NCBI GenBank assembly: GCA_947499005.1
Contig: CANMML010000011.1
Span: forward strand, 1 to 64,000
Direction of reading: 5' to 3'
DNA length: 64,000 nucleotides
Source of the DNA: an uncultured Aquimarina sp.
Lineage (GTDB): Bacteria > Bacteroidota > Bacteroidia > Flavobacteriales > Flavobacteriaceae
Below, piece by piece: positions 35,151 to 44,162 of this stretch; position 1 is the first letter of the stretch, and each line of letters starts with the position of its first letter. The notes beneath the pieces were generated by a model. The model was not told the DNA's origin and did not search any database. It worked only from the letters and a program-made list of their open reading frames with translations. A program made the translations under genes and the position numbers.

Positions 35151-36701
35151 TTATTTCGGTTGCAAAACTACAAAAGGAATAATCATTTCTTCAAGAGAAA
35201 CACCTCCATGTTGATAGCTTTCTTTATAATAGCTAACATAGTGATTATAGTTGTTTGGGTAAGCAAAAAAATAGTCGTCTTTAGCAAAAATGAACGAGCT
35301 ACTCATATTGATTGCAGGTAGCTTTACAGATTTAGGATCTTTAAAAGCTACAACTTCTTTGTTTTCATAGGTTAAGCTTTTCCCTGTTTTATAGCGAAGG
35401 TTTAAGCTTGTATTTTTATCTCCAATGACTTTAGAAGGGCGTTTCACATTTATGGTACCATGATCTGTAGTCAGCACTAATTTAAAATTGAGATCATGTG
35501 CTTTTTGAATAATTTCAAACAATGGAGAATTCTTAAACCAGCTTTCTGTTAAGGATCGATATGCTTTGTCATTTCCAGCTAATTCTTTAATAACTTCCAT
35601 TTCTGTTTTTGCATGAGAAAGCATATCAACAAAATTATATACTACTACGGTAAGGTCATTATTAATACACCCTTTAAAGTTGTCTGCTAGAGTACGTCCA
35701 TTTCGTTCGTTTGTGATTTTATAATATTCGAAAGAAAGATCACTGCGAAGGCGATTTAATTGTGCTTTTAAAAAAGCACTCTCATGCATATTTTTTCCTC
35801 CTTCATCAGTATCATTAAGCCATAAGTCAGGATGTTTTTTTTCCATATCAAGTGGCATCAATCCAGAAAAAATAGCATTTCGGGCATATTGAGTAGCCGT
35901 TGGCAAAATACTGAAATAGGGTTTTTCGTGTTCTTTTTTATAAAATTTAGAAATGTAAGGTTCAATCGATTTCCATTGATCGTAACGAAGATTATCAATT
36001 ACCACAAATAATGTAGGTTGGTCTTTACTCAGTTCTGGTAAAACACGATTTTTGAATAACTCATGAGATAACATGGGAGCTTCTTCGGGATCAGAAAACC
36101 AATCCTCGTAATTTTTATTAATGAACTTACAAAACTGATTGTTGGCTTCAATTTTTTGGGTCTCTAGAATTTCAAACATACTAGAGTCTTCAATGTTTTC
36201 AAGTTGTAATTCCCAGTAGATTAAACGTTGATACATTTCTACCCAATCATCATAAGAATTTACCATAGCCATATCCATCGCTATTTTTCGAAATTCTTGC
36301 TGATAGTTAGCGGATGTTTTTTCGCTTACCAATCGCGAATGATCAAGATTTTTTTTGAGAGATAATAGAATTTGATGAGGGTTTACAGGTTTAATAAGGT
36401 AATCTGCTATTTTATTACCAATAGCTTCCTCCATAATATATTCTTCCTCACTTTTTGTAATCATTACTACAGGAAGATCACTCTGCTTTTCTTTTAATTC
36501 ATTTAAAGTATCGAGTCCTGTAAGTCCAGGCATATTTTCATCTAGAAATACAATGTCAAATCGCTGTTCATCAATTAATTCTAAAGCTTCAGTCCCGCTA
36601 AGGCATGTGCTAACATTGTAGTTTTTCTTTTCAAGGAATAAAATATGAGGTTTTAATAAGTCAATTTCATCATCAACCCAAAGTATTTTGATATCGCTCA
36701 T
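35151..36701 (-). CDS. porX: T9SS response regulator PorX (receiver plus PglZ domain)
   Basis: This 516-residue protein has an N-terminal receiver domain (residues 1-120) with acidic pocket D10/D11, phospho-acceptor D54 in VFLDENMPG, and a helical linker. A PglZ alkaline-phosphatase-superfamily domain occupies about 200-516 (LFVVIDNLRYDQW, VLTTDHGTINVKRPS, and a metal-binding YQHGGVSLEEMI near the end). This is the layout of PorX, which with the kinase PorY controls type IX secretion genes in Bacteroidota; PorX has been shown to be a phosphodiesterase-like enzyme. The next gene diverges and belongs to the lipid A block, an order common in this phylum. Confidence 0.93.
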   Translation of the reverse strand: MSDIKILWVDDEIDLLKPHILFLEKKNYNVSTCLSGTEALELIDEQRFDIVFLDENMPGLTGLDTLNELKEKQSDLPVVMITKSEEEYIMEEAIGNKIADYLIKPVNPHQILLSLKKNLDHSRLVSEKTSANYQQEFRKIAMDMAMVNSYDDWVEMYQRLIYWELQLENIEDSSMFEILETQKIEANNQFCKFINKNYEDWFSDPEEAPMLSHELFKNRVLPELSKDQPTLFVVIDNLRYDQWKSIEPYISKFYKKEHEKPYFSILPTATQYARNAIFSGLMPLDMEKKHPDLWLNDTDEGGKNMHESAFLKAQLNRLRSDLSFEYYKITNERNGRTLADNFKGCINNDLTVVVYNFVDMLSHAKTEMEVIKELAGNDKAYRSLTESWFKNSPLFEIIQKAHDLNFKLVLTTDHGTINVKRPSKVIGDKNTSLNLRYKTGKSLTYENKEVVAFKDPKSVKLPAINMSSSFIFAKDDYFFAYPNNYNHYVSYYKESYQHGGVSLEEMIIPFVVLQPK

Positions 36702-36780
36702 GCGTGATTTTTGTTAAATAGATGTAAATAAGTAACGCTAAAACTCGTTAAATGTTACTTAATCGCAGCTTGCTTAAGCC

Positions 36781-36788
36781 TATATTTG
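36781..36788 (+). promoter_or_regulatory. Candidate -7 box for the HD-hydrolase gene
   Basis: TATATTTG matches the Bacteroidota -7 consensus TAnnTTTG, 57 bases before the ATG. A convincing TTTG -33 box is not visible at the usual spacing. Confidence 0.4.
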
Positions 36789-36844
36789 CTGTAAAATCTA
36801 GAAGAAATAATTTGAATGAATTACATCTTCGAAGACGATAACAA

Positions 36845-38071
36845 ATGGAAACCAGAAACAAGCTAAAAATTCTTAATGATCCAATTTACGGATTTATAAC
36901 AATACCTAATGAACTTATTTTTGATCTTATTGAGCATAAATATTTTCAGCGTTTAAGACGAATTACCCAAATGGGAATGTCTTATATGGTATATCCAGGA
37001 GCACATCATACCCGTTTTCATCATGCGATTGGTTGTATGCACTTAATGCAACAAGCAGTTAGGGTATTACGATTTAAAGGGGTTACCATTTCTGAAGAAG
37101 AGGAGAAAGCAGTATTGGTTGCTATTTTGATGCATGATATTGGGCATGGTCCTTTTTCGCATGCTATGGAACATAGTATTGTAGAAGGAGTAAGTCATGA
37201 ATACATTTCATTACAATTCATGGAAGCAATTAATGACGAATTTGAAGGGCGCTTGTCTTTGGCGATTCGAATTTTTAAAGGAGAGTATCCGAGAGCTTTT
37301 TTACATCAATTAATTTCTAGTCAGCTAGATATGGATCGTTTAGATTATCTAAAAAGAGATAGCTTTTACACTGGAGTTGCAGAAGGAAATGTAAATAGTG
37401 AACGATTAATCACGATGCTGAATGTGCTTAACGATCAATTGGTGGTAGAAGAAAAAGGAATTTATTCTGTAGAGAAATTTTTGTTATCACGAAGATTGAT
37501 GTATTGGCAAGTGTATTTACATAAAACCAGTTTAGTAGCAGAAAACCTATTGATAAGGACATTAAAAAGAGCAAAATATCTAGTCAATAAAGGAGTAGAT
37601 TTACCATGCACAAGTCCATTAAGTTTCTTTTTAAAACATAAAATTAATGCTTCGTCTTTTACCAGCGATATCTTAAAGAAGTTTGCTCACCTAGACGATT
37701 ATGATATTGTATCCTCTATAAAAGAATGGATTAGTGTCGAAGATACGGTGTTGAGCGAGTTGTCAAGGATGATTATTAATCGTGATTTGCTGAAAATAGA
37801 AATGTCTACAGAGCAATACACTTTAAAAGATCAAATAAGTCATATAAGAGAGGCCGCAGATAAATTGAATATTAGCGAAGAAGAAGCCGAATATTTTGTT
37901 TTTGCGGGATCGGTACATAATCAGGCATATAACGTTCAAAAACAAAATGTGCAGATTCTATTTAAAAGTGGAGAAGTAAAAGATATCGCTAGTGCAAGTG
38001 ATCAAGCAAATATTCAGGCATTATCTAATAAAGTGACAAAATATTTCATTTGTTATCCCAAATGGAAGTAA
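36845..38071 (+). CDS. HD-domain phosphohydrolase
   Basis: This 408-residue protein belongs to the dGTPase/SAMHD1-like HD superfamily. Metal ligands are visible as H-x(n)-HD: HHTRFHHAIGCMHL near residues 56-70, then MHDIGHGPFSHAMEH near 95-109, and the distal D in SSQLDMDRLDYLKRD near 160. The family hydrolyses phosphate from nucleotides, but many members annotated as HD proteins lack a known substrate. It starts the + strand block ahead of lpxD, a conserved arrangement in Bacteroidota, so it may be cotranscribed with the lipid A genes. Confidence 0.85.
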   Translation: METRNKLKILNDPIYGFITIPNELIFDLIEHKYFQRLRRITQMGMSYMVYPGAHHTRFHHAIGCMHLMQQAVRVLRFKGVTISEEEEKAVLVAILMHDIGHGPFSHAMEHSIVEGVSHEYISLQFMEAINDEFEGRLSLAIRIFKGEYPRAFLHQLISSQLDMDRLDYLKRDSFYTGVAEGNVNSERLITMLNVLNDQLVVEEKGIYSVEKFLLSRRLMYWQVYLHKTSLVAENLLIRTLKRAKYLVNKGVDLPCTSPLSFFLKHKINASSFTSDILKKFAHLDDYDIVSSIKEWISVEDTVLSELSRMIINRDLLKIEMSTEQYTLKDQISHIREAADKLNISEEEAEYFVFAGSVHNQAYNVQKQNVQILFKSGEVKDIASASDQANIQALSNKVTKYFICYPKWK

Positions 38072-38141
38072 TTCAACCATTTTAATTGAAAGTATTAGAA
38101 AATACTGAAAGCTGATGCTTAAGACCTAATATCATTTTTTA

Positions 38142-38149
38142 TATTTTTG
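38142..38149 (+). promoter_or_regulatory. Candidate -7 box immediately before lpxD
   Basis: TATTTTTG matches TAnnTTTG and ends only five bases before the lpxD ATG. If active, it would give an essentially leaderless lpxD transcript. No clear -33 element is seen. Confidence 0.4.
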
Positions 38150-38154
38150 CCCCG

Positions 38155-39174
38155 ATGAAATTTACAGCCAATCAAATAGCAGGTATACTAGAAGGTACCG
38201 TAGAGGGAAATTCTGAAATAGAAGTATATAAACTTGCGAAAATAGAAGAGGGTACAGAAGGTGCGCTTACTTTCCTAGCCAATCCTAAATACACACAATA
38301 CATATATTCTACAAAAGCCTCGATTGTAATTGTTAATAATGACTTTGTTGCAGAACAGTCATTGTCAGCTACACTAATTAGAGTAGAGGATGCATATAAA
38401 GCATTTTCTAAGTTATTAGAGTATTACAATATGATCAAACTTAATAAAGAGGGGATAGAGCAACCAAGCTTTATTGCAGAAAGTGTTTCATATGGTGAAA
38501 AGCTGTACGTAGGAGCATTTGCTTATATTGCAGAAAGTGTGAAAATAGGGAACAATGTAAAGATATTCCCAAATGCATATATCGGGGAGAATGTTATTAT
38601 TGGTAATGATGTAGTTATTTTTGCAGGAGCTAAAATATATAGTGACTGTGTTATTGGTGATCGTAGCGTCATCCATAGTGGAGCAATAGTTGGAGCAGAC
38701 GGATTTGGATTCACCCCTAATGAAAAAGGAGAATATCAAAAAGTACCTCAAATAGGGAATGTTATTTTAGAAGAAGATGTTGATGTAGGGGCTGGTACAA
38801 CTATTGATCGAGCGACATTGGGGTCTACAATCATTCGAAAAGGAGTGAAACTAGACAATCAAATACAAATTGCACATAATGTTGAAATAGGTCAACACAC
38901 TGCTATTGCGGCTCAAACAGGTATTGCAGGTTCTACAAAAATAGGAAAGCACTGTTTAATAGGCGGACAAGTAGGTGTGGCAGGTCATTTAAACATTGGG
39001 AATAAAGTAAGGATACAAGCCCAATCAGGTATTGGGAGAAATATTAAAGATGGTGAGGCAATTCAAGGTTCTCCTGCATTTGGATATACTGATTGGAATA
39101 AATCGTATGTTCATTTTAAGAACTTGCCTAAAATTGTTAATAGAATCAACACATTAGAAAAAGAAAATAAATAG
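38155..39174 (+). CDS. lpxD: UDP-3-O-(3-hydroxyacyl)glucosamine N-acyltransferase LpxD
   Basis: LpxD adds the second hydroxyacyl chain from acyl-ACP to UDP-3-O-acyl-glucosamine in lipid A synthesis. The 339-residue protein has the N-terminal uridine-binding domain ([18 protein letters not shown]) and a left-handed beta-helix of hexapeptide repeats (residues about 105-300). The conserved motif is [20 protein letters not shown] followed by AHNVEIG with the catalytic His near residue 242. The C-terminal helices complete the trimer. It stands nine bases before lpxC-fabZ. A shorter paralogue lies downstream at 42306. Confidence 0.95.
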   Translation: MKFTANQIAGILEGTVEGNSEIEVYKLAKIEEGTEGALTFLANPKYTQYIYSTKASIVIVNNDFVAEQSLSATLIRVEDAYKAFSKLLEYYNMIKLNKEGIEQPSFIAESVSYGEKLYVGAFAYIAESVKIGNNVKIFPNAYIGENVIIGNDVVIFAGAKIYSDCVIGDRSVIHSGAIVGADGFGFTPNEKGEYQKVPQIGNVILEEDVDVGAGTTIDRATLGSTIIRKGVKLDNQIQIAHNVEIGQHTAIAAQTGIAGSTKIGKHCLIGGQVGVAGHLNIGNKVRIQAQSGIGRNIKDGEAIQGSPAFGYTDWNKSYVHFKNLPKIVNRINTLEKENK

Positions 39175-39182
39175 TTACTACT

Positions 39183-40574
39183 GTGAAACAAAAAACTATT
39201 CAGAAGGAAATTACCTTAACGGGGGTGGGCTTACATACAGGAAATGATGTAACCCTAACTTTTAAACCAGCACCAGAAAATCACGGATATAAGTTCAAAC
39301 GAACTGATTTAGAAGGTGAACCAGAAATTGAAGCAAGTGCTGCTTACGTAACTAGCACTCAGCGTGGTACCAATATGGAAAAAGGAGGTGTGGTTATTCA
39401 GACTTCAGAACACGTATTGGCAGCTTGTGTTGGGTTAGGTATTGATAATGTATTAATAGAGTTAAACGCTCCAGAACCTCCAATAATGGATGGTTCTAGT
39501 AAGTTTTTTGTACAAGCACTAGAAGAAGCTGGTATTGAAGAGCAAGGTGAAGAAGTAGATGAATATATCGTTACAGAACCTATTTCTTTCAAAGATGAAA
39601 AATCTGGGAGTGAAATCTTAGTGATTCCGTCAGATACGTATCAAATAACGACAATGGTTGATTTTGGAACCGCTGTATTAGGCACTCAAAATGCTTCTCT
39701 AGAACGTATAGAAGACTTTAAAGAAGAGGTTTCGGAAGCACGTACCTTTAGTTTTCTTCATGAATTAGAGACTTTATTGGCACATGGGCTTATTAAAGGA
39801 GGAGATTTAAATAATGCTATTGTTTATGTCGATAAAGAAATAAGTGAAGATACCATGGAAGCTTTAAAAAAGGCTTTTAATAAATCTGACATTAAAGTAA
39901 AGCCTAATGGGATTTTAGACAATTTGACGCTACATTATCCAAATGAAGCGGCACGTCATAAATTATTAGATGTTATAGGAGATTTAGCATTAATAGGTAC
40001 AAAAATTAGAGGTAGAGTTATCGCAACAAAACCGGGTCATTATGTTAATACTGAGTTTGCAAAAGAAATGCAAAAGCGTATTAAGAAAGAACGACGCAAT
40101 TATGTGCCTAAGTTTGACTTATCGCAAAAGCCATTGATGGACATTCATCAAATTATGGCTAAATTACCCCACAGAGCACCTTTTTTATTACTGGATAGGA
40201 TTATAGAAATGTCTGATAATCATGTGGTAGGAATGAAGAATGTAACCATGAATGAACCGTTTTTTAATGGACATTTCCCTGGAGCACCAGTGATGCCAGG
40301 AGTATTACAGGTTGAAGCTATGGCTCAAGCGGGTGGTATTTTAGCGTTAAGTACTGTGCCTGACCCAGAGAATTATTTGACATTTTTTATGAAGATAGAT
40401 AATGTTAAATTTAAGCAACAAGTATTACCCGGAGATACTTTAATTTTCGATTTAAAGTTAATTACTCCAATACGTAGAGGTATTTGTCATATGGCAGGAA
40501 AAGCCTATGCAAATAATAGATTAGTATCTGAAGCCGAATTAATGGCACAGATTGTAAAGACAAAAAATAAATAA
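39183..40574 (+). CDS. lpxC/fabZ: Bifunctional UDP-3-O-acyl-GlcNAc deacetylase / 3-hydroxyacyl-ACP dehydratase
   Basis: This 463-residue fusion carries LpxC (residues 1-300) and FabZ (about 315-463), the usual Bacteroidota arrangement. LpxC removes acetate in the committed lipid A step; zinc and catalytic motifs are SEHVLAACVGLGIDN near 74-88, and the late HKLLDVIGDLALIG and KPGHYVNTEFA. FabZ shows the hot-dog motif MAKLPHRAPFLLLDRI and the catalytic NGHFPGAPVMPGVLQVEA. Fusion links use of hydroxyacyl chains for lipid A with fatty acid synthesis. A GTG start at 39183 gives the family N-terminus KQKTIQKEITLTGVGLHTG. Confidence 0.97.
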   Translation: MKQKTIQKEITLTGVGLHTGNDVTLTFKPAPENHGYKFKRTDLEGEPEIEASAAYVTSTQRGTNMEKGGVVIQTSEHVLAACVGLGIDNVLIELNAPEPPIMDGSSKFFVQALEEAGIEEQGEEVDEYIVTEPISFKDEKSGSEILVIPSDTYQITTMVDFGTAVLGTQNASLERIEDFKEEVSEARTFSFLHELETLLAHGLIKGGDLNNAIVYVDKEISEDTMEALKKAFNKSDIKVKPNGILDNLTLHYPNEAARHKLLDVIGDLALIGTKIRGRVIATKPGHYVNTEFAKEMQKRIKKERRNYVPKFDLSQKPLMDIHQIMAKLPHRAPFLLLDRIIEMSDNHVVGMKNVTMNEPFFNGHFPGAPVMPGVLQVEAMAQAGGILALSTVPDPENYLTFFMKIDNVKFKQQVLPGDTLIFDLKLITPIRRGICHMAGKAYANNRLVSEAELMAQIVKTKNK

Positions 40575-40595
40575 ACCTAAAACAATAACATAACT

Positions 40596-41378
40596 ATGAA
40601 TCAACCATTAGCATATGTGCATCCAGGAGCTAAGATTGCTAAAAATGTAGTCATTGAGCCTTTTGCAACCATTCATAATGATGTAGTAATTGGTGAAGGT
40701 TCATGGATTGGGTCGCACGTGACTATCATGGAAGGTGCCCGAATTGGAAAGAATGTAAATATCTTTCCAGGAGCTGTTATTTCTGCTATTCCTCAAGATA
40801 AAAAGTTTAATGACGAAGAAACTGTTACCATTATAGGAGATGGTACGACAATTCGTGAATGTGTAACTATAAATAGAGGTACAAGTGATAGAATGAAAAC
40901 ACAAGTAGGCGATAATTGTTGGATTATGGCCTATAGTCATATTGCTCATGATTGTATCGTAGGTAATAATTGTATCTTTTCTAATAATACAACTCTTGCA
41001 GGACATGTAACTGTAGGTGATTTTGTAGTTTGTGCTGGTATGGTGGCAATACATCAATTTTGTAGTGTTGGTAATCATGCTTTTGTTACTGGAGGTTCTT
41101 TAGTAAGAAAAGATGTTCCTCCTTTTGTAAAAGCAGCTCGCGAACCTTTAGCTTATGTAGGAATTAATTCTATAGGGCTAAGAAGAAGAGGGTTTACTAA
41201 AGAAAAGATTAGTGAGGTTCAAAATATTTATAGGATTTTATACCAAAAGAATTATAATAATACTCAAGCTGCCGAAATTATTGAAGCGGAAATGGAAGCA
41301 AGTTCAGAACGTGATGAAATATTACAATTCATTCGAAATTCTCAACGTGGTATCATGAAAGGGTATTTTCAAAAGTAA
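40596..41378 (+). CDS. lpxA: UDP-N-acetylglucosamine O-acyltransferase LpxA
   Basis: LpxA catalyses the first acyl transfer of lipid A synthesis. The 260-residue protein has hexapeptide repeats over residues 1-180 (YVHPGAKIAKNVVIEPFATI, then NVNIFPGAVISAIPQDKKF) and the helical C-terminal bundle. The catalytic His lies in YSHIAHDCIVGNNC near residue 120, and the signature ECVTINRGTSDRMKTQVGDN precedes it. The length and order after lpxC-fabZ match the phylum standard. A complex stem follows before efp. Confidence 0.97.
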   Translation: MNQPLAYVHPGAKIAKNVVIEPFATIHNDVVIGEGSWIGSHVTIMEGARIGKNVNIFPGAVISAIPQDKKFNDEETVTIIGDGTTIRECVTINRGTSDRMKTQVGDNCWIMAYSHIAHDCIVGNNCIFSNNTTLAGHVTVGDFVVCAGMVAIHQFCSVGNHAFVTGGSLVRKDVPPFVKAAREPLAYVGINSIGLRRRGFTKEKISEVQNIYRILYQKNYNNTQAAEIIEAEMEASSERDEILQFIRNSQRGIMKGYFQK

Positions 41379-41385
41379 ACTACCT

Positions 41386-41462
41386 TAGGGTAAGCCCACG
41401 TGGCATTTATAAAGAAATAAAATTTTAATTCCAAGGCAAGCCTTGTGGGTATTATACCCTTT
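41386..41462 (+). promoter_or_regulatory. Stem-loop region between lpxA and efp
   Basis: GGGTAAGCCCAC (from 41387) is largely complementary to GTGGGTATTATACCC (41445-41459), and CAAGGCAAGCCTTG at 41432-41445 is a smaller hairpin inside. The fold may end the lpxA transcript or mark the efp leader. No T-run follows directly. Confidence 0.35.
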
Positions 41463-41488
41463 AGCGGTGCCAATAAAATAGCATAAAC

Positions 41489-42058
41489 ATGGCAAATACA
41501 AGTGATATTAGAAATGGATTGTGTATCCGTCACAATCATGATATTTATAAAGTTATAGAATTCTTACACGTAAAACCAGGTAAAGGACCTGCTTTTGTAA
41601 GAACTAAATTAAAAAGCGTTACTTCAGGAAAAGTATTAGATAATACATTTTCTGCTGGACATAAGATTGATGAAGTACGTGTGGAAACTCATAAGTTTCA
41701 GTTTTTATACAATGATGCAGAAGGGTATCATTTGATGAATCAAGAAGATTACAGTCAAATTGCGTTACAAGAATCGGCTATTGATCGTCCAGATTTATTA
41801 AAAGAAGGAGATGTAGTTACTGTAATCTTAAATTCGGAAGATGGAGGTACTCCACTATCAGTAGAGATGCCAGCTTCAGTAATTTTAGAAGTGACAGCAA
41901 CAGAACCAGGAGTTAAAGGGAATACAGCTACAAATGCTACGAAGCCTGCTACTGTAGAAACAGGAGCAACGGTTATGGTGCCTTTATTTATTAATGAAGG
42001 AGATAAAATTAAGATTGAAACAACAAAAGGTACGTACAAAGAGCGTATTAAAGAGTAG
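41489..42058 (+). CDS. efp: Elongation factor P
   Basis: EF-P relieves ribosome stalling at proline stretches. The 189-residue protein has the three expected domains: KOW-like N-terminal (SDIRNGLCIRHNHDIYKVIE), the loop HVKPGKGPAFVRTKLK with the Lys equivalent to the modification site near residue 32, then OB domains ending in INEGDKIKIETTKGTYKERI. Length is standard. Placement between lpxA and the lpxD paralogue is widely conserved in Bacteroidota. Confidence 0.97.
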   Translation: MANTSDIRNGLCIRHNHDIYKVIEFLHVKPGKGPAFVRTKLKSVTSGKVLDNTFSAGHKIDEVRVETHKFQFLYNDAEGYHLMNQEDYSQIALQESAIDRPDLLKEGDVVTVILNSEDGGTPLSVEMPASVILEVTATEPGVKGNTATNATKPATVETGATVMVPLFINEGDKIKIETTKGTYKERIKE

Positions 42059-42122
42059 TTAATCACTAGATATTAGTCCTTAGTACTTAGCTATTAAAAA
42101 ATAGACTAGAGACTAAGGATTA

Positions 42123-42285
42123 ATACGATTTGCGAACAAAAATTTCGCATATACCTTGTTTCTTTTTCTACTATTCTTGCGTTAAAAAATCAAACAATAG
42201 CAAATGCTATTCTTTGATTTTTGGCCTTAGTCTAGCGAAAAATAAATCAATCTATTGATACGAAATTCTTATCCGCAAATCGTAT
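42123..42285. repeat. MITE-like inverted-repeat element upstream of the lpxD paralogue
   Basis: Terminal arms ATACGATTTGCG (42123-42134) and CGCAAATCGTAT (42274-42285) are perfectly inverted, and similarity continues inward (AATTTCGCAT against ATACGAAATT). At the centre is a strong hairpin at 42185-42222 (AAAAATCAAA-C-AATAGC / GCTATT-C-TTTGATTTTT). No coding sequence is present. The size and structure fit a small non-autonomous mobile element or large intergenic palindrome. No clear target duplication is seen. Confidence 0.55.
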
Positions 42286-42305
42286 AACTACTAAAAACTA
42301 TATTA

Positions 42306-43241
42306 ATGAAATTCCCACAGCCTTATACATTAAAGCAAATAGCAGATTTACTTCAAGTAACTTTTGTAGGAGATCCCGATTTTTTGATTTTAGGGTGTAA
42401 TGAAATTCATAGGGTAGAAACAGGAGATATTGTTTTTGTTGATCACCCGAAATATTACGATAAGGCGTTACAAAGTAATGCAACAATCGTATTGATTAAC
42501 AAGGAAGTTGAGTGTCCAGAAGGGAAAGCATTGTTGATCTCAGACGATCCCTTTAGAGATTTCAATAAACTTACCATTTACTTCAAACCATTTCAACCTA
42601 GTACCAGTTATATTTCTGATTCTGCCAAAATAGGTGAAAATGTAGTTATCCAGCCAGGAGTTTTTATAGGTAATAATGTTATCATTGGTGATAATTCTAT
42701 TATTCATGCTAATGTTGCTATTTATGATAATTGCGAGATTGGTGCTAATGTGAAAATTCATGCAAACACTAGCATTGGTGGAGATGCTTTTTATTACAAA
42801 AAACGTCCTGAAGGCTTCGATCAATTACTTTCCAGTGGAATTGTTAAGATTGAAGATCATGTGGATATAGGGGCTAATTGTAGTATTGATAGAGGAGTGT
42901 CTGCAATTACACACATTAAAGAAGGAACCAAAATAGACAATCAAGTACAAATAGGTCATGATACTATTGTAGGTGAAAAATGCTTGATTGCGTCACATGT
43001 TGGTATTGCTGGTTGTGTTATTGTTGGTAGAGAAGTAACCATCTGGGGGCAAGTAGGAGTGACCAGTGGTATTACGATTGGCGATAAAGCTGTGATTTCT
43101 GCCAAATCGGGAGTTTCTAAATCTTTAGAAGCAGGAAAAAGCTATTTTGGAATTCCGGCAGATGATTTTAGATCAAAATACAAAGAGATCGCTTATTTAA
43201 GGCAACTGCCAGACTTAGTGGATAAAGTCAATAAATTATAA
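42306..43241 (+). CDS. LpxD-like hexapeptide acyltransferase (paralogue)
   Basis: This 311-residue protein resembles LpxD, with an N-terminal domain (DFLILGCNEIHRVETGDIVF) and a beta-helix from about residue 100 (SAKIGENVVIQPGVFIGNNV). The conserved DRGVSAITHIKEGTKIDNQV and the catalytic-His region QIGHDTIVGEKC are present, so it is probably active. It differs from the lpxD at 38155 in length and sequence. It may act on a different acyl-ACP or nucleotide sugar; the true substrate cannot be told. The pair flanks lpxC-fabZ, lpxA and efp. Confidence 0.85.
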   Translation: MKFPQPYTLKQIADLLQVTFVGDPDFLILGCNEIHRVETGDIVFVDHPKYYDKALQSNATIVLINKEVECPEGKALLISDDPFRDFNKLTIYFKPFQPSTSYISDSAKIGENVVIQPGVFIGNNVIIGDNSIIHANVAIYDNCEIGANVKIHANTSIGGDAFYYKKRPEGFDQLLSSGIVKIEDHVDIGANCSIDRGVSAITHIKEGTKIDNQVQIGHDTIVGEKCLIASHVGIAGCVIVGREVTIWGQVGVTSGITIGDKAVISAKSGVSKSLEAGKSYFGIPADDFRSKYKEIAYLRQLPDLVDKVNKL

Positions 43242-43345
43242 TTCATATCTTTTTTAGTTAGAAGTATTCTTGTAATCTTAATTGGTCGTAAGGTTTTGTA
43301 AGCTTCTACGTATTTTTTCTACTACTTATTGAATACCTACGTTTC

Positions 43346-43852
43346 ATGAGAGTTATCATCGTTGTAATTTCTTTATTTTGTATTTCACTTTGTTTTGGTC
43401 AACAAAAAGTGGAAAGCAAACTATATGGAACAATGCTCAAAACATTGCTAAGCCATACGGTTTCGGAAATAGACGTTTCTACAGCAAAAAATAATTTGGG
43501 GAGTGCTACATTCCTAGATGCTCGACCCGAAGAAGAATATAATGTCAGTCATATAGAAAATGCTATTCGAGTAGGTTATGATAATTTTGATATTAACAAA
43601 ATCGCTTATTTAAAAAGAGATACTCCTATTGTGGTATACTGTTCCGTTGGCTATAGAAGTGAAAAAGTAGCAGAACAACTTCAAACCAATGGATTTAAAA
43701 ATGTCTATAATCTATATGGAGGTTTGTTTGAATGGGTCAATCAGGATCAACCGATTTATAAAGGAGAAAAGGAGACTGATAGTATCCACGCATACAATAA
43801 AGTCTGGGGTAGTTGGGTGAAGAATGCATCTAAGATTAAAGTATATCCATAA
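43346..43852 (+). CDS. Exported rhodanese-domain protein
   Basis: A 168-residue protein with an N-terminal signal peptide (RVIIVVISLFCISLCFG, cleavage near QQ) and a rhodanese domain from about residue 45 (SATFLDARPEEEYNVSHIEN). The active-site loop is VVYCSVGYRSEKVA with the catalytic Cys near residue 93. It is a probable periplasmic sulfurtransferase or persulfide-handling protein. It stands alone between the LpxD paralogue and sucD. Confidence 0.85.
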   Translation: MRVIIVVISLFCISLCFGQQKVESKLYGTMLKTLLSHTVSEIDVSTAKNNLGSATFLDARPEEEYNVSHIENAIRVGYDNFDINKIAYLKRDTPIVVYCSVGYRSEKVAEQLQTNGFKNVYNLYGGLFEWVNQDQPIYKGEKETDSIHAYNKVWGSWVKNASKIKVYP

Positions 43853-44162
43853 AAGGTCATACAAAACCTACTCTCCTTAGTTAGATATAGAGCTAATGAA
43901 TGTGAAAGAATATGGCAGTAGATTATTGATTCGCCTAAGTATTTAAGAGCCTTTTTTAGAACAATTATCATTGCAGAAGCGATGAAGAATGTATTGTTGA
44001 GATTTTATCATGACCAGAGTGTTTTCAAGTTCCATCTGAAAATAATAGTCGATGACTTTTGTTAAAAAGTGACTGTAAAAAAGCTTAAAAATTCCACCCT
44101 TCAGTATTTAATACTTAGTAATTAATACTTACTTTAGCTTCAATCAAAATTTACAGCAAAAA
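43853..44162. other. Intergenic region before sucD
   Basis: About 310 bases with no convincing coding frame on either strand. Near the end, CAGTATTTAATACTTAGTAA and a following TTAATACTT (44101-44132) belong to the AGTATTAAGTA repeat type also seen at 35085 and 42070. The sucD promoter should lie here, but no clear TAnnTTTG box was found. Confidence 0.6.

Noticed and set aside
43853..44162. Small gene on the plus strand near 43896
   Set aside because: The frame starting MNVKEYGSRLL ends after 16 codons and shows no motif or conserved spacing.
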